Positions 1 to 8,474 are shown, counted from the first letter of the stretch. The stretch: 43,171 nucleotides of DNA from Selenomonas sp. oral taxon 126 (GCF_001683335.1 NZ_CP016201.1:2036821-2079991), one strand, 5' to 3'. Made by a program: numbers and translations. Notes: generated by a model not told the origin, from the sequence alone.

Positions 1-1
1 C

Positions 2-232
2 GCAGCCGTACCGATCGACATTGCGGGTAAGACGGGGACGGCGGAGAACTCGCAGGGGCGTGACCACGGCTGGTTCGTGGCGTACGGTCCCTATGCGAAT
101 CCGAATATCGTCGTGGCGGTCATCGTGGAGCAGGGCGGCTTCGGTTCGCTCTCGGCGGTGCCGATTGGGAGGAAAATCCTAGAGGCTGCCTTCGGGTTGG
201 ACCGCGTGCCGCAGAATGCAGGGAATAAGTGA
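2..232 (+). CDS. mrdA: Penicillin-binding protein 2 (C-terminal end, partial)
   Basis: The frame is open from the window edge and ends at TGA 230-232, giving the last 76 residues of a transpeptidase. The KTGTAE motif (about residue 10 of the visible part) is the conserved KTG box of penicillin-binding transpeptidases, followed by the usual GWFVAY strand. In the family this D,D-transpeptidase crosslinks peptidoglycan during elongation, in the periplasm, as partner of RodA. The assignment to PBP2 (MrdA) rather than another class B enzyme rests on the following minCDE-rodA genes. The N-terminus, membrane anchor and SXXK serine lie outside the window. Confidence 0.85.
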   Translation, partial: AAVPIDIAGKTGTAENSQGRDHGWFVAYGPYANPNIVVAVIVEQGGFGSLSAVPIGRKILEAAFGLDRVPQNAGNK

Positions 233-241
233 GGGAGTCAA

Positions 242-883
242 ATGGGCGAGGATAAGATCAAGATCAAAGGGGAAAATGACGGACTCATGCTCACGTTCCC
301 CGTCGATATGAGTTTTTGTGAGATCATGGAGGAGCTGGGGCGAAAGCTGGAATCCGGTTCCGGGTTCTTTCTGCGCGGCACGCTTGTGCGTGTCCCGCGT
401 GACCGCTTTGCGAAAGAGGAGTTGGCAGAGATGCAGGAGCTCTTTCGGACGCACGGGCTGATCTGCCGTCTGGCAAAGCCGGAACCTGCCGCGCCTATTG
501 CGCCCGTGACTGAGCGCGTGCAGCCTGTGGAGGAGAAGAAGGAGCAGCCGGAACTCCGGCAGATGCTCGTCATCGACAAGACGCTGCGCGGCGGACAGGC
601 GGTGGAGACGGAGGGCTCCGTCATCGTCTTCGGCAATGTCAATCCGGGTGCGCAGATCACGGCGGGCGGCAGTGTGGACATCCGCGGCACATGTCGTGGG
701 GTCGTGCATGCAGGCGCAGCGGGGGACTCAACAGCATTTATCATTGCAGATCATCTGATGCCGACGCAGATTCGCATTGCGAACTATGTCGCGCGTTCGC
801 CGGATGAGCCGGAGGATTCCGGCAAGGCGGAGCGCGCCTTTGTGAAGGATGGTCAGATTGTCATTGAGCCAATAGAGAGGTAG
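242..883 (+). CDS. minC: Septum site-determining protein MinC
   Basis: This 213-residue protein is the FtsZ polymerisation inhibitor of the Min system. The N-terminal domain (about residues 1-80) is followed by a proline- and glutamate-rich linker (about 80-105). The C-terminal beta-helix (about 115-195) carries the glycine-spaced turns typical of MinC_C (GSVIVFGNVNPGA, GGSVDIRGTCRG), used for dimerisation and MinD binding. Length is normal. ATG 242 follows GGGAG by six bases. It lies 9 bp after the PBP2 gene and 9 bp before minD, so it is probably co-transcribed with both. Confidence 0.95.
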   Translation: MGEDKIKIKGENDGLMLTFPVDMSFCEIMEELGRKLESGSGFFLRGTLVRVPRDRFAKEELAEMQELFRTHGLICRLAKPEPAAPIAPVTERVQPVEEKKEQPELRQMLVIDKTLRGGQAVETEGSVIVFGNVNPGAQITAGGSVDIRGTCRGVVHAGAAGDSTAFIIADHLMPTQIRIANYVARSPDEPEDSGKAERAFVKDGQIVIEPIER

Positions 884-892
884 GTTCGAAAT

Positions 893-1687
893 ATGAGTGA
901 GATCTATGTCGTGACTTCGGGCAAAGGAGGCGTTGGAAAGACAACGACAACGGCAAATCTGGGCGTTGGATTTGCCATGCGCGGCAAGAGCGTCGTCCTG
1001 ATCGATACGGATACGGGGCTCAGGAATCTCGATCTCCTGCTGGGGCTTGAGAACCGCATTATGTACGATTTGGTCGATGTGACCTCGGGTCGTGTGCCGT
1101 ACAAGAAGGCACTCGTGCGTCACAAGAAATATGACTCTCTCTTTCTCCTGCCGACCTCTCAGGTCAAGGACAAGAGTGCGGTGAATCCCGAGGAGCTCGC
1201 GACCCTCTGTGAGGAGCTGCGCCGCTCCTATGATGTCATCATCATCGACTGTCCCGCAGGCATCGAGCAGGGATTCAAGACAGCGATTGCGGCTGCCGAT
1301 ACGGCGATTGTGGTGACGATGCCCGAGATTTCGGCGGTGCGCGATGCGGATAAGATCATCGGCGAGCTTGGACGTGCGGATAAGGAGGACATCCGCCTCG
1401 TGGTCAACCGCATTCGCCCGAAGATGATCGAAAAGGGCGATATGCTCGATATGAACGACATTGACGAGATCCTCTCTGTCACCTGCATCGGTCAGATCCC
1501 CGATGACGAGATGGTCGTGACGAGTACGAACCGCGGAGAGCCGTGTGTGACGATGCCGAACTCTCCCGCAGGACAGGCGTATCTCGATGTGGTGGGACGC
1601 CTCTCGGGTGAGGAGATCCCGTTCCGCGAGTTTGCGAAGGAAAGTCTCTGGGAGACGATCAAGGGCAAGCTCTTTGGGAAAAAGTAA
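893..1687 (+). CDS. minD: Septum site-determining ATPase MinD
   Basis: A 264-residue ParA/MinD-type P-loop ATPase. The deviant Walker A motif KGGVGKTTTTANLG is at about residues 11-24, and the DTDTGLRNLD switch region follows at about 40. The last residues (SLWETIKGKLFGKK) form the amphipathic membrane-targeting helix typical of MinD. In the family it recruits MinC to the membrane and is released by MinE-stimulated hydrolysis. Length is typical. It sits between minC and minE with short gaps, as expected of an operon. Confidence 0.97.
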   Translation: MSEIYVVTSGKGGVGKTTTTANLGVGFAMRGKSVVLIDTDTGLRNLDLLLGLENRIMYDLVDVTSGRVPYKKALVRHKKYDSLFLLPTSQVKDKSAVNPEELATLCEELRRSYDVIIIDCPAGIEQGFKTAIAAADTAIVVTMPEISAVRDADKIIGELGRADKEDIRLVVNRIRPKMIEKGDMLDMNDIDEILSVTCIGQIPDDEMVVTSTNRGEPCVTMPNSPAGQAYLDVVGRLSGEEIPFREFAKESLWETIKGKLFGKK

Positions 1688-1699
1688 GGGGGGCTTGGC

Positions 1700-1987
1700 G
1701 TGATTGAGATGCTGAGAAAACTTCTCGGAAAAAAGGAAAGTTCCGGCGATGTTGCGCGCCGCCGCCTCCAGCTTGTTATCATCAATGATCGGGCGAATGT
1801 CTCTCCGGAGATCATGGACAATATGCGCGCGGAGATCATTCAGGTGATCTCGAAGTATATGTATATCGATACGCGCGAGATGGAATTCTCGCTCGAAAAT
1901 GAAAATGACACGATGGCACTCGTCGTCAACATTCCTGTCGTGAGCGTTCAGCACGGCGGCAGCGACATATCAAGGCGCAGACGATGA
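1700..1987 (+). CDS. minE: Cell division topological specificity factor MinE
   Basis: A 95-residue MinE. The N-terminal membrane-targeting and anti-MinCD segment (MIEMLRKLLGKK) is followed by RLQLVIINDRANVSPEIMD and the C-terminal topological specificity domain. It starts with GTG at 1700; a run of G bases at 1687-1693 serves as ribosome binding site. MinE stimulates the MinD ATPase and sets the site of division. The stop overlaps the rodA start in an ATGA arrangement, implying translational coupling. The C-terminus is an arginine run (SRRRR). Confidence 0.95.
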   Translation: MIEMLRKLLGKKESSGDVARRRLQLVIINDRANVSPEIMDNMRAEIIQVISKYMYIDTREMEFSLENENDTMALVVNIPVVSVQHGGSDISRRRR

Positions 1988-3090
1988 TACTCTCGAAGCG
2001 CCTCCTGCGCCGCACGGATCTGACGCTGATTGCAGCGGCTGCTGCTATCGTCATCATGAGCCTCGTCATCATCGGCAGTGCGACTCATGTCAATACGCCG
2101 AGTGAGGAGCGCTATTGGTTCGTTCAGCGGCAGGGCATATCCATCATTGTCGATATTGCGCTTGCAGCATTTCTGATGAATTTCGACTACAAGATACTGC
2201 AGCGCTACGGCAACCACTTCTACGTGTTCAATCTGATTCTCCTGATTCTCGTTATGTTGGTCGGGCAGACGGCGCTTGGCGCGCAGCGGTGGATCGCACT
2301 CGGTCCCATCAGCATACAGCCATCGGAGTTCTCGAAGCTCATCATGATTATTGCCCTTGCTGCAATGATCGAAAAGCGCGGGAAGATACAGTCGCTCAGT
2401 GATGTCGCACCCGTTGCCGGCTATGTGCTCGTGCCGTTCCTGCTCGTGCTGAAGCAGCCCGATCTCGGGACATCGCTCGTCTTTCTCGCCATCTTCTTCG
2501 GCATGGTGTTCGTTGCGGGGATACGGCTGCGCATTCTCGCCGGGATCTTTGGACTCGGACTTGCAGCTCTGCCCGTGCTCTGGCATTTCCTGAAGGACTA
2601 TCAGAAGATGCGCATTATGGTCTTCATGGATCCAAATGTCGACCCGCTTGGTGCGGGTTATCACATCATCCAGTCGAAGATTGCAATCGGTTCGGGGCTG
2701 CTCTTTGGCAAGGGGCTGTTTGGTGGGACGCAGAGTCAGCTGAACTTCCTGCCGGAGAATCACACGGACTTCATCTTCTCCGTCGTGGGGGAGGAGCTCG
2801 GCTTCGTCGGATGCGCCGTCCTGCTCCTGCTCTATCTCATCGTGCTCTGGCGCGGCATCAGGATTGCGCAGGATGCGAGTGATACGTTCGGCAGGCTGCT
2901 CGCGGTCGGCATCACGTCGATGATTGCGTTCCACGTGCTCGTCAACGTCGGCATGACGATGGGCATCATGCCCGTCACGGGCATTCCGCTGCCGCTCATG
3001 AGCTACGGCGTGAGCTCGCTCACGACGAATGTCATGGCGATTGCCATTCTGCTGAACATTCAGCTGCGGCGGCAAAAACTGTTATTTTAG
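1984..3090 (+). CDS. rodA: Rod shape-determining peptidoglycan polymerase RodA
   Basis: A 368-residue SEDS-family membrane protein with about ten hydrophobic segments. It has the conserved central loop NFLPENHTDFIFSVVGEELG (about residues 256-275) and the PLMSYGVSSL region near the C-terminus. SEDS proteins polymerise lipid II glycan strands. RodA is preferred over FtsW because the gene follows a PBP2-type gene and minCDE. The ATG overlaps the minE stop by 4 bp. It appears to be the last gene of this operon, with a hairpin terminator just after it. Confidence 0.93.
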   Translation: MILSKRLLRRTDLTLIAAAAAIVIMSLVIIGSATHVNTPSEERYWFVQRQGISIIVDIALAAFLMNFDYKILQRYGNHFYVFNLILLILVMLVGQTALGAQRWIALGPISIQPSEFSKLIMIIALAAMIEKRGKIQSLSDVAPVAGYVLVPFLLVLKQPDLGTSLVFLAIFFGMVFVAGIRLRILAGIFGLGLAALPVLWHFLKDYQKMRIMVFMDPNVDPLGAGYHIIQSKIAIGSGLLFGKGLFGGTQSQLNFLPENHTDFIFSVVGEELGFVGCAVLLLLYLIVLWRGIRIAQDASDTFGRLLAVGITSMIAFHVLVNVGMTMGIMPVTGIPLPLMSYGVSSLTTNVMAIAILLNIQLRRQKLLF

Positions 3091-3103
3091 AGAGAAATTC
3101 TGT

Positions 3104-3140
3104 GAGGCTGTTCGCCTTCGCGCGGCAGTCTCTTTTATTT
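3104..3140 (+). terminator. Intrinsic terminator after rodA
   Basis: GAGGCTGTT pairs with GGCAGTCTC (G-U pairs allowed) around a short GC-rich loop and is followed by TTTTATTTT. It lies 14 bp after the rodA stop and would end the PBP2-min-rodA transcript. Confidence 0.7.
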
Positions 3141-3158
3141 TCTGTGTTTATTTTGGTT

Positions 3159-3376
3159 CTATGAAATGTCACGGAATGACTCCGTGCGCACTCCACGCAA
3201 ACGCTTAGTTACGCAAGCGGTCGGGCACTTATCTGCCTAAATACCTGCGGACTTCTTAAACGCGCTTCGCTTGAACGAAAGAAATCCGCAGGGGGCAGAA
3301 CGTGCCCTTTTCTCCGCTTGCTCCACTAGGGTTTGCTTAGGAGCATCGCACGGAGGCGTTTCCGATGTTCCATAAC
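3159..3376. repeat. Large imperfect palindrome (foldback or MITE-like element)
   Basis: The rodA to radical SAM gap is filled by nested inverted repeats with one centre near 3268. The paired blocks are CTCCGTGCG 3180-3188 with 3347-3355, GCAAGCGG 3213-3220 with 3314-3321, GGGCAC 3223-3228 with 3302-3307, TCTGCC 3232-3237 with 3294-3299, and CTGCGGA 3245-3251 with 3285-3291. Their order is strictly mirrored, so one strand could fold into a hairpin of roughly 100 bp. It has no coding frame. It could be a non-autonomous foldback transposon or a structural intergenic repeat; no second copy was seen in this window. Confidence 0.75.
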
Positions 3377-3415
3377 ATACGACAAAGAGTCTTTATTTGG
3401 AGGGAATACGAAACA

Positions 3416-6043
3416 ATGGTGCAGCTCGATCACAGTGTCCTGCAATCGGTACTGAAACCTGCGCGCTACACGGGCGGCGAGTGGAATGCCGTGCGCAAGG
3501 ACTGGGACAGCGTGCAGTGCAGATTTGCGCTCGCGCTGCCCGATGTCTACGAGGTCGGCATGAGCAATCTCGGGCTTGCCATTCTCTATGAGATTCTGAA
3601 CCGCCGTGCGGACATTGCGGCGGAGCGCGTCTATGCGCCTTGGATCGACATGGAGGAGAAGATGCGTGCGCGGGGCATCCCGCTCTTTTCGCTTGAAAGC
3701 CGCCGCCCCATCGAGGAGTTTGACTTTATCGGCTTCTCGCTCCAATACGAGATGATCTACTCCAATGTCCTCAATATGCTCGATCTTGCAGGCATTCCTC
3801 TCTATGCGCGTGAGCGCGGCGAGGATATGCCCTTCGTTGTGGGCGGCGGGCCATGCGTCTACAACGTCGAGCCAATTGCGGACTTCTTCGACTTCTTTGT
3901 GATTGGGGAAGCCGAGGAGGTTCTGCCCGAGCTCTGCGATGCACTCATTGCGTGGAGGGCGGAGGGGCGTCCGGGCGGACGGCGCGGCTTCCTCACGCGC
4001 CTCCTTGCGATCGACGGCATCTATGTGCCCGCGTTCTATGAGCCAATTTACGACGAGGCGGGGCATTTTCGTGAGATGCGCCTTCTGCATCCTGCGGCGC
4101 GTCCCGTCATCTACAAGCGCGTTGTGCGCGATATGGATGCGGTCATGTCGGTCGAGCATCCGATTGTGCCCTATATGGACATTGTGCACAACCGCATGAT
4201 GCTGGAGCTGTTTCGCGGCTGCTCGCGCGGCTGCCGCTTCTGTCAGGCGGGGATCGCCTACCGACCCGCACGTGAGCGCACGGAGGAGCGTCTGCGCGGG
4301 ATGGCACAGGGGCTGATCGCATCGACGGGCTACGATGAGATGAGCCTCACCTCGCTCTCCTCGGCGGACTACTCCTGCCTCGGGCGTCTTGTGGATGATC
4401 TGATGGCGGACAATGCGGGGGAGAAGATCAGCTTCTCCCTGCCGTCGCTGCGCATCGACAGCTTCTCGATCGACCTCGCGCATCGGATGCAGCAGGTGCG
4501 AAAATCGGGGCTGACCTTTGCGCCCGAGGCAGGAACGCAGCGGCTGCGCGATGTCATCAACAAGGGCGTGACGGAGGAGAATCTGCTCACGGCGTGTGGC
4601 GCGGCATTCCGTCACGGCTGGAAGCAGGTGAAGCTCTACTTCATGATGGGGCTGCCGACGGAGACGGACGAGGACATCATCGGGATTGCAAAACTTGCAA
4701 AGAAGGTCGTCGATCTCTACACGGAGATTCGCGGGCGGCGCGGCTGCAAGGTGACGGTCTCCGTCTCCTGCTTCGTACCAAAGCCCTATACGCCGTTCCA
4801 GTGGTTCGGGCAGCTGCCGATCGAGGAGTTTCGGCGGCGTCAGCAACTCCTCAAGGAGCATATTACGGATCGGTCGATCACGTTCCACTATCACGACGCG
4901 CGGCTCTCGGTGATCGAGGGCGTCTTTGCGCGCGGCGATCGCCGCCTTGCGCCCGTACTCTATGAGGCGTGGAAGAATGGCGCGAAGTTTGACGGCTGGT
5001 CGGATCTCTTCGACGACAGCCGCTACTTCGCCGCATTTGAGACCTGCGGCGTCGACTGGGAGTATTTCAGCAGGCGTACGCGCACGATTGGCGAGCCGCT
5101 GCCGTGGGCGCACACCTCGCCCGGCGTGCTCGAGCGCTTCCTAAAGTCCGAGTGGCAGAAGGCGCTTTCGGCGTCTCTCACGGAGGACTGCCGCCGCACG
5201 CACTGTACGGGCTGCGGCATCTGCCCGACGCTCGGCGTGGATGTGATCGACTATGCGGGCACGGAGGTGGAGCGTCCCACGCTGCTTGATGAAAAAGATT
5301 CATCTGTGGGTAAAGCCTCTCCTGTGGCTGATAAAACGGGGAATCCCGCAGAGCGCCGTCTTTTTGTCTATCGCGGGCTTATCACGAAGGGCGAGGAACT
5401 GCGCTATGTCTCCCATCTCGACTATGCGAACCTCTTCGTCCGCGCGTGTAAGCGTGCAGGGCTGCCGATGGCGTACTCGGAGGGCTTCAACCCGCACATG
5501 AAGGTCGCGTTTGCGTCCGCGCTCTCGCTTGGTGCGGCGAGCGATGCGGAGTATGTGGACTTCGAGATGACGGAGGCGCTTGCGCCCTCGGAGGTGATGG
5601 CGCATCTCGGGGCGCATCTGCCGCGCGGGGCGCAGGTCGTTCGTCTGCGTCTGCTCGAGGGCAAGCATCGGGCGCTGATGGCGGATGTGGACGAGGCGCG
5701 CTATCGCATTGCCGTGCCCTATGCGGGTGATGTTGAAGCCGTGCGCGCGAGTGTTGTGCGCTACAATGCGGCGGAGAGCGCCGTATGGGAGCGCAGTACG
5801 CCGAAGAAGAGCCGTACGATCGAGACAAAGACATACATAAAAACACCCGTTTCCTTTACGTTGGAGCACGAGCGTCTGACGTTTTGGATGAATCTCGTCG
5901 TGACCTCGGAGGGCAGTGTCAAGCCCATCGAAGTACTGTCCGTGATGGCGCGGGACTTCGCCCTGCCTGTTGATCCGAGCGAGGCGTATGTGACGCGTAC
6001 AGGATTGTTCGCAGACGGTGTGGCGCTGATCGACAGAGCATGA
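3416..6043 (+). CDS. Fused B12-binding/radical SAM protein with C-terminal DUF2344
   Basis: An 875-residue fusion. The N-terminal part (about 1-560) matches the radical SAM family TIGR03960: a cobalamin-binding-like region, then the cluster motif CSRGCRFC (CxxxCxxC, about residue 270), GLTFAPEAGTQRLR and a PKPYTPFQW segment. The linker has more cysteines (CRRTHCTGCGIC). The C-terminal part (about 640-860) is DUF2344/TIGR03936, with SHLDYANLFVRACKRAGLP and SEGFNPHMKVAFASALSLG. The start is ATG 3416 behind GGAGGG at 3399-3404. An upstream in-frame ATG at 3365 has no such site and lies inside the palindrome. The function is uncharacterised; in many Firmicutes the gene precedes RNase G and ribosomal protein genes, but here an IS30 element follows. 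Confidence 0.9.
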   Translation: MVQLDHSVLQSVLKPARYTGGEWNAVRKDWDSVQCRFALALPDVYEVGMSNLGLAILYEILNRRADIAAERVYAPWIDMEEKMRARGIPLFSLESRRPIEEFDFIGFSLQYEMIYSNVLNMLDLAGIPLYARERGEDMPFVVGGGPCVYNVEPIADFFDFFVIGEAEEVLPELCDALIAWRAEGRPGGRRGFLTRLLAIDGIYVPAFYEPIYDEAGHFREMRLLHPAARPVIYKRVVRDMDAVMSVEHPIVPYMDIVHNRMMLELFRGCSRGCRFCQAGIAYRPARERTEERLRGMAQGLIASTGYDEMSLTSLSSADYSCLGRLVDDLMADNAGEKISFSLPSLRIDSFSIDLAHRMQQVRKSGLTFAPEAGTQRLRDVINKGVTEENLLTACGAAFRHGWKQVKLYFMMGLPTETDEDIIGIAKLAKKVVDLYTEIRGRRGCKVTVSVSCFVPKPYTPFQWFGQLPIEEFRRRQQLLKEHITDRSITFHYHDARLSVIEGVFARGDRRLAPVLYEAWKNGAKFDGWSDLFDDSRYFAAFETCGVDWEYFSRRTRTIGEPLPWAHTSPGVLERFLKSEWQKALSASLTEDCRRTHCTGCGICPTLGVDVIDYAGTEVERPTLLDEKDSSVGKASPVADKTGNPAERRLFVYRGLITKGEELRYVSHLDYANLFVRACKRAGLPMAYSEGFNPHMKVAFASALSLGAASDAEYVDFEMTEALAPSEVMAHLGAHLPRGAQVVRLRLLEGKHRALMADVDEARYRIAVPYAGDVEAVRASVVRYNAAESAVWERSTPKKSRTIETKTYIKTPVSFTLEHERLTFWMNLVVTSEGSVKPIEVLSVMARDFALPVDPSEAYVTRTGLFADGVALIDRA

Positions 6044-6108
6044 TCTTTCCGCAGGAGAGGCTTCGCGGTAACCCTCCCTCCGTCTAGTTTCTGTCTCTCC
6101 ATGTCCGG

Positions 6109-6121
6109 TTTTAGGAATTAC
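6109..6121. repeat. Left direct repeat flanking the IS30 element
   Basis: TTTTAGGAATTAC here is repeated exactly at 7303-7315. The two copies bracket an element whose inverted ends start at the same offset on each side, so they look like a 13-bp target duplication. That is longer than the 2-4 bp usual in IS30, so chance or an older repeat is not excluded. Confidence 0.55.
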
Positions 6122-7302
6122 CCTAAATTGCAATATCAAATCGGACAGTAGCACATAACAGAATCAGAAATTATGGGCGAAGATTTTTAAGTGCGGCATC
6201 GAAGCACTCTTGCGGCGTCTCATAACCTAGAATTTTACGGGGGAGCGTATTGATCCAATCCTCCACACGCTGTACATCTTCCTCGCTTAGGTTTGTCATA
6301 TTCGTGCCCTTCGGAATGAAATACCGAACGAGTGCATTCTGCTTCTCGTTCGTTCCACATTCCCAAGGAGCGTAAGGATGAGCATAGTACACCTTCGCCT
6401 CGGGAACGGCTTCTTGCAGACGAGCGAACTCGCTCCCATTGTCGCAGGTGATCGTACGAAATACCTGTGAAAACTTTGCCCCATAAAGCTCTCTTAGTTT
6501 GGCAATCCCTTCGGCAACCGCCTCTGCAGTCTTTGCACGAATCTTTACAAGGTGCCTCTTTCGCTTCTTACGTTCATCTACGGCAAGTAGCACAGGATCC
6601 GTACCCTTTTTCCCGATGATGGTGTCAAGCTCCCAGTTGCCAAAGGTAACACGCTCGTCAACAAGCGGATCGCGTTGATCGATACGCTCACCGAGGGCTC
6701 TATGATTGTCGTCGCTCTTCTTTCCTTTGTGTTTGCGGCGAACCTTCTGGCGTAGGTCGATGTTTTTGACCTTAAGTAGCCCCTTTGCAATGTAGTTGTA
6801 GATGGTCTTCGTGCAGACCTGAACCGCAAATAGATGTGTACGTTTAGCGCGCCCGCAGATTGCATCAGGTGCGTGTTTGTCTTTGAGAATACGGTCTTCT
6901 ACATACCGGATGAAGTCCCGTGCCGCATTGAACTTGGAAGGCTTTACGGAGTTCTTTCGATTACGCTCATAAATGATTTGACTAGTTTCGGCAAAATACC
7001 GGTCATAGTACGTCCAGTCTGAACACATCTGCCTTGCTGTACCGCGCTTTATTTCAGCGTACAGAGTGGAGCGTGCGATTCCGAGGTCTTTGGCGATTTT
7101 CACCTTAGGAACTCCAAGGCGAAGCATCGCTTCGATCTGTCCGCGCTGATAGGCATTTAGGTGTTTGAATGTACGGCGTTTTGTGGTAGAATGAGCGTAG
7201 AGCATACAGAACCTCCTGGTGGTGTTTTGGCAAAGATATTTTACCAGACGGATTCTGTATGTTCTACTTTTTTATGTGTCCGATTTCATTTTACAATGAA
7301 CC
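6122..7302. mobile_element. IS30-family insertion sequence, about 1.18 kb
   Basis: The element carries one transposase gene on the minus strand. Its imperfect terminal inverted repeats are at 6127-6147 and 7277-7297; about 18 of 21 bases match, and both contain AAATCGGACA. A 13-bp direct repeat flanks it. The right direct repeat forms the first bases of a MITE-like repeat (7307-7415), so insertion at the MITE edge is likely. The transposase is intact, so the element may be active. Confidence 0.85.
6171..7205 (-). CDS. IS30 family transposase
   Basis: A 344-residue transposase. The N-terminal helix-turn-helix region (about 13-55: LNAYQRGQIEAMLRLGVPK, then DLGIARSTLYAEIKRG) is typical of IS30. 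The RNase H-like DDE core has its acidic residues in NWELDTIIGKK (about 190), TCDNGSEF (about 255) and WECGTNEKQNALVR (about 290). The start ATG has AGGAGG upstream. It is full length with no frameshift. It makes up most of the IS element, and its GC content is lower than that of the core genes around it. Confidence 0.95.
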   Translation of the reverse strand: MLYAHSTTKRRTFKHLNAYQRGQIEAMLRLGVPKVKIAKDLGIARSTLYAEIKRGTARQMCSDWTYYDRYFAETSQIIYERNRKNSVKPSKFNAARDFIRYVEDRILKDKHAPDAICGRAKRTHLFAVQVCTKTIYNYIAKGLLKVKNIDLRQKVRRKHKGKKSDDNHRALGERIDQRDPLVDERVTFGNWELDTIIGKKGTDPVLLAVDERKKRKRHLVKIRAKTAEAVAEGIAKLRELYGAKFSQVFRTITCDNGSEFARLQEAVPEAKVYYAHPYAPWECGTNEKQNALVRYFIPKGTNMTNLSEEDVQRVEDWINTLPRKILGYETPQECFDAALKNLRP

Positions 7303-7315
7303 TTTTAGGAATTAC
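7303..7315. repeat. Right direct repeat flanking the IS30 element
   Basis: Exact copy of TTTTAGGAATTAC at 6109-6121. Its last nine bases are the first bases of the MITE-like repeat that continues to 7415. Confidence 0.55.
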
Positions 7316-7415
7316 TGATAAATTCAGCGTCATCATCTTGACATAACTTTTTCGTCCGCACATCAGCGGAAAAATCTGCGTTAATCTGACGGGCTTCATT
7401 TCATCAGCGATTTCT
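7307..7415. repeat. MITE-like palindromic repeat, short copy
   Basis: About 109 bp with terminal inverted repeats. The left end reads AGGAATTACTGATAAA, and the reverse complement of the right end reads AAGAAATCGCTGATGAAA. Inner blocks related to CTTGAC and TTTTTC-GTCCG are mirrored too. It aligns with the repeat at 25836-25999 but lacks about 55 bp of the centre. Its right end supplies the stop codon region of the minus-strand gene at 7415-7759. Confidence 0.7.
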
Positions 7416-7759
7416 TAGATATTATCGGTCAAAGAGATTTTCGCTCCAGTAATTTCTATGGTGTCCCCAGAATTTAGTGTTATTATTAATTTTAATTGAT
7501 CATTTGCACAGTTTTTTATTTCTTCTGATACAATGTATGTTCCTTTCCCCCATGGTTCTTTTAGTGACATAACAAAATATGAGGTGTTTTCAATAATAAG
7601 TTTTGCTCTTTCCTCCGAGTCTCTCAGAGGAGGGGACTTAGGTAAGATTAGAAATATAATTACATTTTTCCGGCCATATGAGATTTTTACGTCTTCTAAT
7701 AATGAATCGTGTAAGTCTAGGTCTGAATTTTGAAAATCAGTTATATGAATTTGCTTCAT
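7415..7759 (-). CDS. Small AT-rich hypothetical protein (possible orphan immunity protein)
   Basis: A 114-residue protein that I do not recognise. It starts MKQIHITDFQNSDLDLHDSL and is predicted to be beta-rich, soluble and acidic, with no signal peptide or membrane segment. The DNA is far more AT-rich than the core genes, indicating transfer. AAGGA lies about ten bases before the ATG. The stop codon sits on the boundary of the MITE-like repeat, so the natural C-terminus may have been cut or replaced. The small size, base composition and a similar small gene upstream resemble immunity genes left over from polymorphic toxin cassettes, but no motif proves that. Confidence 0.5.
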   Translation of the reverse strand: MKQIHITDFQNSDLDLHDSLLEDVKISYGRKNVIIFLILPKSPPLRDSEERAKLIIENTSYFVMSLKEPWGKGTYIVSEEIKNCANDQLKLIITLNSGDTIEITGAKISLTDNI

Positions 7760-7993
7760 TTGATTTGCATCCTTGTCTTTACCCGAGGTAAAGTTGAAGT
7801 GGTTCTTCGTGGGTCAGGTCCTCCATGCGATTGCAGGATTTGCTTGCAGCGAGTCTGATGTCGAACTCGAAGGGCTGACTCGTGGGCGGGATGGAACGCA
7901 TCGTGAATTGTCCGCTCTGCCTGCCATTACGGCTTTGATTCGGTCTCCCTGAACATCGCCGACTCGTTTGACACGGACGGTCATGCGGCGTAT
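7760..7993. other. GC-rich spacer with decayed coding-like frames
   Basis: This 234-bp stretch is GC-rich between two AT-rich genes. On the minus strand it contains broken frames of about 40 and 57 codons that overlap in different phases, one ending MEDLTHEEPLQLYLG. They look like a scrap of another gene with frameshifts. I could not recognise the source, and no start with a convincing ribosome binding site was found. Confidence 0.35.
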
Positions 7994-8474
7994 TTATATT
8001 CTTCCATCCTGTATAATCAGACGTTTCCTCAGCAAATCATCTTCATGCGTAAATACAATCGTCCATCTCAGTGTTTCATTTGTGATATAGATATCCTCTG
8101 GGAAGAATTCTAGATGATCTAATAACAGATTATAATCGAGTTCTATCATATCCTTTTTATCAAATTTCCAGTAATCTTTTATGAAGATCCTATCTCTGGA
8201 ATTATTATCCCAAAACACAAATACTTGCTTTAAAAATTTGCGATACTCTTCAATCTGTGTTTCTCCAATATATGTTTCTGATTTTAAAAAATCCCATAAA
8301 TATCCTTCATAACAAAATCCATCGAAAAACGCATACAACTGTTCAATTCGTTCTTGATAACATTGTGCATGCGTATACGGATCTACAAATTTTTTTTATA
8401 TATAAGTTCCGATATCTTGCTGCTTCTTCTTTGCCTAATATACGAATATGGTTTTTAAATTTTTCTAGCTCCAC
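7994..8474 (-). pseudogene. Frameshifted AT-rich hypothetical gene (immunity-like)
   Basis: The downstream part alone reads as 114 residues from a TTG at 8338 (FFDGFCYEGYLWDFL onward), but the same frame is open upstream to an A8 tract (T8 at 8390-8397 on the given strand). Beyond the tract, coding continues in the neighbouring frame (MELEKFKNHIRILGKEEAA) to a GTG at 8472-8474 with GGGGGG about 12 bases upstream. The total of 481 bp is 160 codons plus one base, so one extra A explains the break and A7 would restore a protein of about 159 residues. The family is unknown: acidic, aromatic-rich and cytosolic. It could be a pseudogene, a phase-variable gene, a slippage product or a sequencing error. 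Confidence 0.55.

Noticed and set aside
1948-3075. Long minus-strand open frame opposite rodA (375 codons)
   Set aside because: It is the antisense shadow of a GC-rich gene; the product is histidine/arginine/aspartate-rich with no family pattern, and rodA is certain.
3326-5113. 595-codon minus-strand frame opposite the radical SAM gene
   Set aside because: Shadow frame: composition is typical of antisense reading, with no motif or ribosome binding site.
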